The notes under the pieces were generated by a model that ran no database searches, had not been told where the DNA came from, and worked only from the letters and a program-made list of their open reading frames with translations. Source: Streptomyces sp. NBC_00510 (GTDB taxonomy: Bacteria; Actinomycetota; Actinomycetes; Streptomycetales; Streptomycetaceae). From it: 64,000 nt of DNA. Location of the stretch: assembly GCA_036013505.1 (NCBI GenBank), contig CP107851.1, positions 3,286,001-3,350,000 on the forward strand, written 5' to 3'. Positions within the stretch are counted from its first letter, which is position 1. Each line of letters opens with the position of its first letter. The position numbers and the translations under genes are program-made. Positions 61,142 through 64,000 of the stretch are shown in pieces.

Positions 61142-63757
61142 GTGATCACGGCGCGGGCAGCGGCCACCTTCGAACCCGTGGGACGCTCGGTCGCCACCGC
61201 ACGCGCGTTCGTCCGCGACACGCTCCAGGGCTGGGGCTTCTCCGAGGTGGTCGACGACGCCGTCGTGCTCACCAGTGAACTCGTCACCAACGCCGTGGTG
61301 CACGCCGGCACCGCCGCGGACGTCCAGTGCCTGCGCTACGAGTCCGCCGTGCGCATCGAGGTCGCCGACCGCTACCCGGAACGTGAGCTTCCTCTCCACG
61401 ACGCCAAGAAGCAGATCCACCCCGACCACGAGGGCGGCCGCGGGCTGCTCCTGTGCTCGGCGCTGGCCAGCCGCTGGGGCGTGGAGTACACCGCCGCCAA
61501 CAAGCACGTCTGGTTCCGCCTGGAGCTCCCCCAGCGCCCCGCGGGCACCCGCTCCGCGGGTCCCGCCCTGCCCGTCCAGGCGCTGCCGCTCGCCGACGAG
61601 CGGGTCCGCGTCGCGGTCGTGCAGGTCGACCGCGCAGGCATCATCACCCGCTGGAACCAGGACGCCGCCGAGCTCTTCGGCCACCTCGGCGACCAGGTCA
61701 CCGGCAAACCGCTCGGCGACTTCGCCGCCTGGCCGCAGACCCCCGGCACCGGACACGGCATCGCCGAGGCGCTGCGGCTGTCCCGTTGGGAGGGCAGTTA
61801 CGGCATCCGCGGCGCGGACGGCCGGATCCTGCCCGTCTACGGAGCGCACCTGCGGGTCCGCGACTCCTCCGGCGAGCCGTCCACCGTGTGCCTGCTGGTG
61901 CGCGAGGACGAACGCGCCGTCCTGCAGAACCCCGGCCGCGGGATGATCTCCGTCGAGGGCGGCGTCGAACGCGGCAAGGCCGTGGACCCCTTCGAGTCCT
62001 TCATCGGCTCCCCCGCCCCCGACGACCTCGACGGGCTGCTGCAGCGCACCGTGGAGCGGGCCCGCGACATGCTCGACGGCGACGCCGCCTACCTGCTGCT
62101 CGCCACCGACGACGAGACCGAGCTCGAGGTGCGCGCCTCCACCGGCCTCCCCTCCGCCCGGCAGCGCTTCGCACGGGTCCCCGTCGAGGCCGGCACCGGC
62201 CGCTACGGCAGCGCCCGCATGCCCGCCGTCCACGAGGACCTCACGGCGGTGCCGGGGGCCGTCCCGCTGCTCGCCGGCACGGGCATGCGCTCCATCGTCA
62301 CCGTCCCCCTCAAGGTCGAGGGCCGCCTCACCGGTTCGCTCGGCGTCGCCGCGGAGAGCCCCGGCCGCTACACCAACGAGGAGGCGCTGCGGCTGCAGTT
62401 CGCCGCCGACCGCATCGCGCTGGCGGTGGAGAGCGCCCGCCTCACCGAGCTCGAGCGGCTGCGCCGCGGCTCGTTGTCCTTCCTGGTGGAGGCATCCGAC
62501 CTGCTGGCGGGCACCCTGGAACGCGACCAGACGCTCGCCCTGATGGCCCAGATGACCGTGCCGACCCTGGCCAGCTGGTGCGCCGTCTACACCATCGCCG
62601 ACCAGGCCTCGGAACCCGAACTCGCCTTCGTCCTGCACGAGGACGAGGACCGCATCGACGGCATCAAGGCCCTGCTGTCCCGCCTCGCGCCTCCCGAGCC
62701 CGACCCCACCCCCGGCGCCCGCGTGTGGACCGCCCCCGCCGACGCCGCGCACTCCACCGCCCTGCGCGCCTCCCTGCGCAGCCTGGGCCTCGGCGAGGCG
62801 GGCCGGCCCGCCACGGGCCCCGGCACGGCCCTGGCGACCGCGGCCGCGGTCGGCGGCGAGACGGTCGTCCTGCCGCTCGTGGCCCGCAACCGCGTCATCG
62901 GCATGCTCACCCTCGGCAGGTCCGCCGACGAGCGCTTCCGCCAGGAGATCCTGGAACTCGCCGAGGACCTGTCGCGCCGGGCCGCCCTCGCCCTGGACAA
63001 CGCCCGCCTCTACAGCGAGCGCACGGCCATCAGCCAGTCCCTGCAGCGCAGCCTGCTGCCGCCCGGCCTCCCGGTGATCCCCGGCGTCGAGGTCGAGGTC
63101 GTCTACCGCGCCGCCGGCGAGGGCAACGAGGTCGGCGGCGACTTCTACGACGTGTTCCCCATCCGCGACGGCTGCTGGGGCTTCGCCATCGGCGACGTGT
63201 GCGGCACGGGCCCCGAGGCCGCCGCCGTGACCGGTCTCGCCCGCCACGCGCTGCGCCTGCTCGCCCGCGAGGGCTTCAGCGGCCCCTCCGTCCTGGAACG
63301 GCTCAACGCGGCCATCCTGGACGAGGGGGCCCGCAGCCGCTTCCTCACCCTCCTCTACGGCGAGATGTGGCCGCAGAGCGACGGCAGCGCCGTCCTGAAG
63401 GTCGTCTGCGCCGGCCACCCCCTGCCGCTGCGACTGCGGCAGAGCGGCGTCGTGGAAGCCGCCGCGGAACCCCAGCCGCTGCTCGGCGTCATCGAGGACC
63501 TCGAACTCGTCGAGCAGACCGTCACGCTCGACCCCGGCGACGTCCTGCTCTGCGTCACCGACGGCGTCACCGAACGGCGCGAGGGCACCCGCATGCTGGG
63601 CGACGACGGCCTCGCCGACGTCCTGGCCACCTGTACGGGCCTCACGGCGGGCGCCGTGGCGGCCCGCATCCAGCGGGCCGTCGAACGCTTCGCCTCCGAC
63701 GCCCCCTCCGACGACATGGCCATCCTCACGATGCGCGTCCCGGAACTGCCCGCGTAG
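61142..63757 (+). CDS. osaC: OsaC: HATPase-PAS-GAF-PP2C stress regulator
   Basis: 871-residue multi-domain regulator. An N-terminal RsbW-like ATPase (LTSELVTNAVVHAG; HEGGRGLLLCSALASRWG) is followed by PAS (VVQVDRAGIITRWNQDAAEL), one or two GAF domains (about residues 300-640) and a complete C-terminal PP2C with GGDFYD, GDVCGTG, CVTDGVTERRE and SDDMAIL. In S. coelicolor OsaC binds sigma-B and ends the osmotic response. The GTG at 61142 was chosen because AAGGAG lies 4-5 bp upstream; the frame is open to 61037. It is divergent from osaA across 284 bp, which hold no other gene. Confidence 0.9.
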   Translation: MITARAAATFEPVGRSVATARAFVRDTLQGWGFSEVVDDAVVLTSELVTNAVVHAGTAADVQCLRYESAVRIEVADRYPERELPLHDAKKQIHPDHEGGRGLLLCSALASRWGVEYTAANKHVWFRLELPQRPAGTRSAGPALPVQALPLADERVRVAVVQVDRAGIITRWNQDAAELFGHLGDQVTGKPLGDFAAWPQTPGTGHGIAEALRLSRWEGSYGIRGADGRILPVYGAHLRVRDSSGEPSTVCLLVREDERAVLQNPGRGMISVEGGVERGKAVDPFESFIGSPAPDDLDGLLQRTVERARDMLDGDAAYLLLATDDETELEVRASTGLPSARQRFARVPVEAGTGRYGSARMPAVHEDLTAVPGAVPLLAGTGMRSIVTVPLKVEGRLTGSLGVAAESPGRYTNEEALRLQFAADRIALAVESARLTELERLRRGSLSFLVEASDLLAGTLERDQTLALMAQMTVPTLASWCAVYTIADQASEPELAFVLHEDEDRIDGIKALLSRLAPPEPDPTPGARVWTAPADAAHSTALRASLRSLGLGEAGRPATGPGTALATAAAVGGETVVLPLVARNRVIGMLTLGRSADERFRQEILELAEDLSRRAALALDNARLYSERTAISQSLQRSLLPPGLPVIPGVEVEVVYRAAGEGNEVGGDFYDVFPIRDGCWGFAIGDVCGTGPEAAAVTGLARHALRLLAREGFSGPSVLERLNAAILDEGARSRFLTLLYGEMWPQSDGSAVLKVVCAGHPLPLRLRQSGVVEAAAEPQPLLGVIEDLELVEQTVTLDPGDVLLCVTDGVTERREGTRMLGDDGLADVLATCTGLTAGAVAARIQRAVERFASDAPSDDMAILTMRVPELPA

Positions 63758-63790
63758 CGGCGGCGGTCCGCGAAGGGGAAGGAAAACAAG

Positions 63791-63820
63791 AAAGGCCCCC
63801 GCCGAATGGCGGGGGCCTTT
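63791..63820. terminator. Bidirectional terminator between osaC and tRNA-Thr
   Basis: A perfect 13-bp stem, AAAGGCCCCCGCC / GGCGGGGGCCTTT, with a GAAT loop, ends in TTT on both strands. It serves both osaC (34 bp after its stop) and the convergent tRNA gene. Confidence 0.93.
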
Positions 63821-63829
63821 CCTCATCAG

Positions 63830-63902
63830 AGCCCCAATACGGAATCGAACCGTAGACCTTCTCCTTACCATGGAGACGCTCTGCCGACTGAGCTATTGGG
63901 GC
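63830..63902 (-). tRNA. tRNA-Thr (anticodon GGU)
   Basis: A 73-nt cloverleaf reads on the minus strand. The acceptor stem is GCCCCAA/TTGGGGC, the D-arm is GCTC/GAGC, and the anticodon stem is TCTCC/GGAGA with loop ATGGTAA (anticodon GGT). The T-arm is TACGG-TTCGATT-CCGTA, and the discriminator base is T. The 3' CCA is not encoded. All stems pair without mismatch. Confidence 0.96.
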
Positions 63903-63917
63903 GCGTCGACGTGAAGG

Positions 63918-63923
63918 ATCTTA
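63918..63923 (-). promoter_or_regulatory. -10 element of the tRNA-Thr gene
   Basis: TAAGAT on the minus strand lies 16 bp upstream of the tRNA 5' end. The -35 region is weak (TTCCGA at an 18-bp spacing). The remaining bases to 64000 show nothing else recognisable. Confidence 0.45.
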
Positions 63924-64000
63924 ACGCATGCACGCCCCGGTTCGGAAATCCGATCGACGCACGGCCCGACCGGGGCGGCCCGGCTTCAGAGCAGTCCGCC

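Overview
The window is high-GC DNA from an actinobacterium, almost certainly a Streptomyces. Supporting signs are the strong GC bias at third codon positions, frequent GTG starts, the recA-recX-rny and rimO-pgsA-cinA-clgR gene orders, and a complete osaA/osaB/osaC set. These assignments come from reading the sequence and from family knowledge; no database search was run.

Left core block (1-9.2 kb): the end of a glutamate-type ABC importer (gluC partial, gluD), a flavin monooxygenase, RNase Y, recX and recA. recA has a LexA box inside its promoter. An AI-2E-type permease and a small DUF3046 gene follow. A GDT1/UPF0016 transporter comes next, preceded by a leader with the conserved elements of the yybP-ykoY manganese riboswitch.

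Middle block (9.2-39.7 kb): this looks accessory and is rich in stress and signalling functions. It has four SpoIIE/PP2C-type proteins, three of them close paralogues with PAS, GAF and anti-sigma-like ATPase domains. It also has a HdeD-like and a SHOCT membrane protein, a ClpB/ClpC-like unfoldase, and a six-span carrier-domain protein with the layout of poly-lysine synthetase but no adenylation domain. An NhaA-DsbA fusion, a HEAT-repeat protein, a NarL-type two-component pair, a P2-type cation ATPase and a PPK2 kinase follow. The block closes with two AraC regulators, a PucR regulator, the azlCD exporter and two uncharacterised proteins.

Right core block (39.7-64 kb): a large Lhr helicase, an Fpg/Nei glycosylase, an SDR, a small membrane protein, Dps and ClgR. 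Then come the overlapping rimO-pgsA-cinA operon, a RodZ-like HTH membrane protein, FtsK, and the osmoadaptation genes osaB, osaA and osaC. osaA carries ten near-identical 276-bp repeats. osaC is followed by a bidirectional terminator and a tRNA-Thr(GGU) gene.

The genes group into DNA repair (recA, recX, lhr, nei), RNA and protein quality control (rny, rimO, clp-like, clgR), and partner-switch or osmotic stress signalling (osaABC and the SpoIIE-type paralogues). No insertion sequence, phage gene, CRISPR array or conventional biosynthetic cluster was seen.
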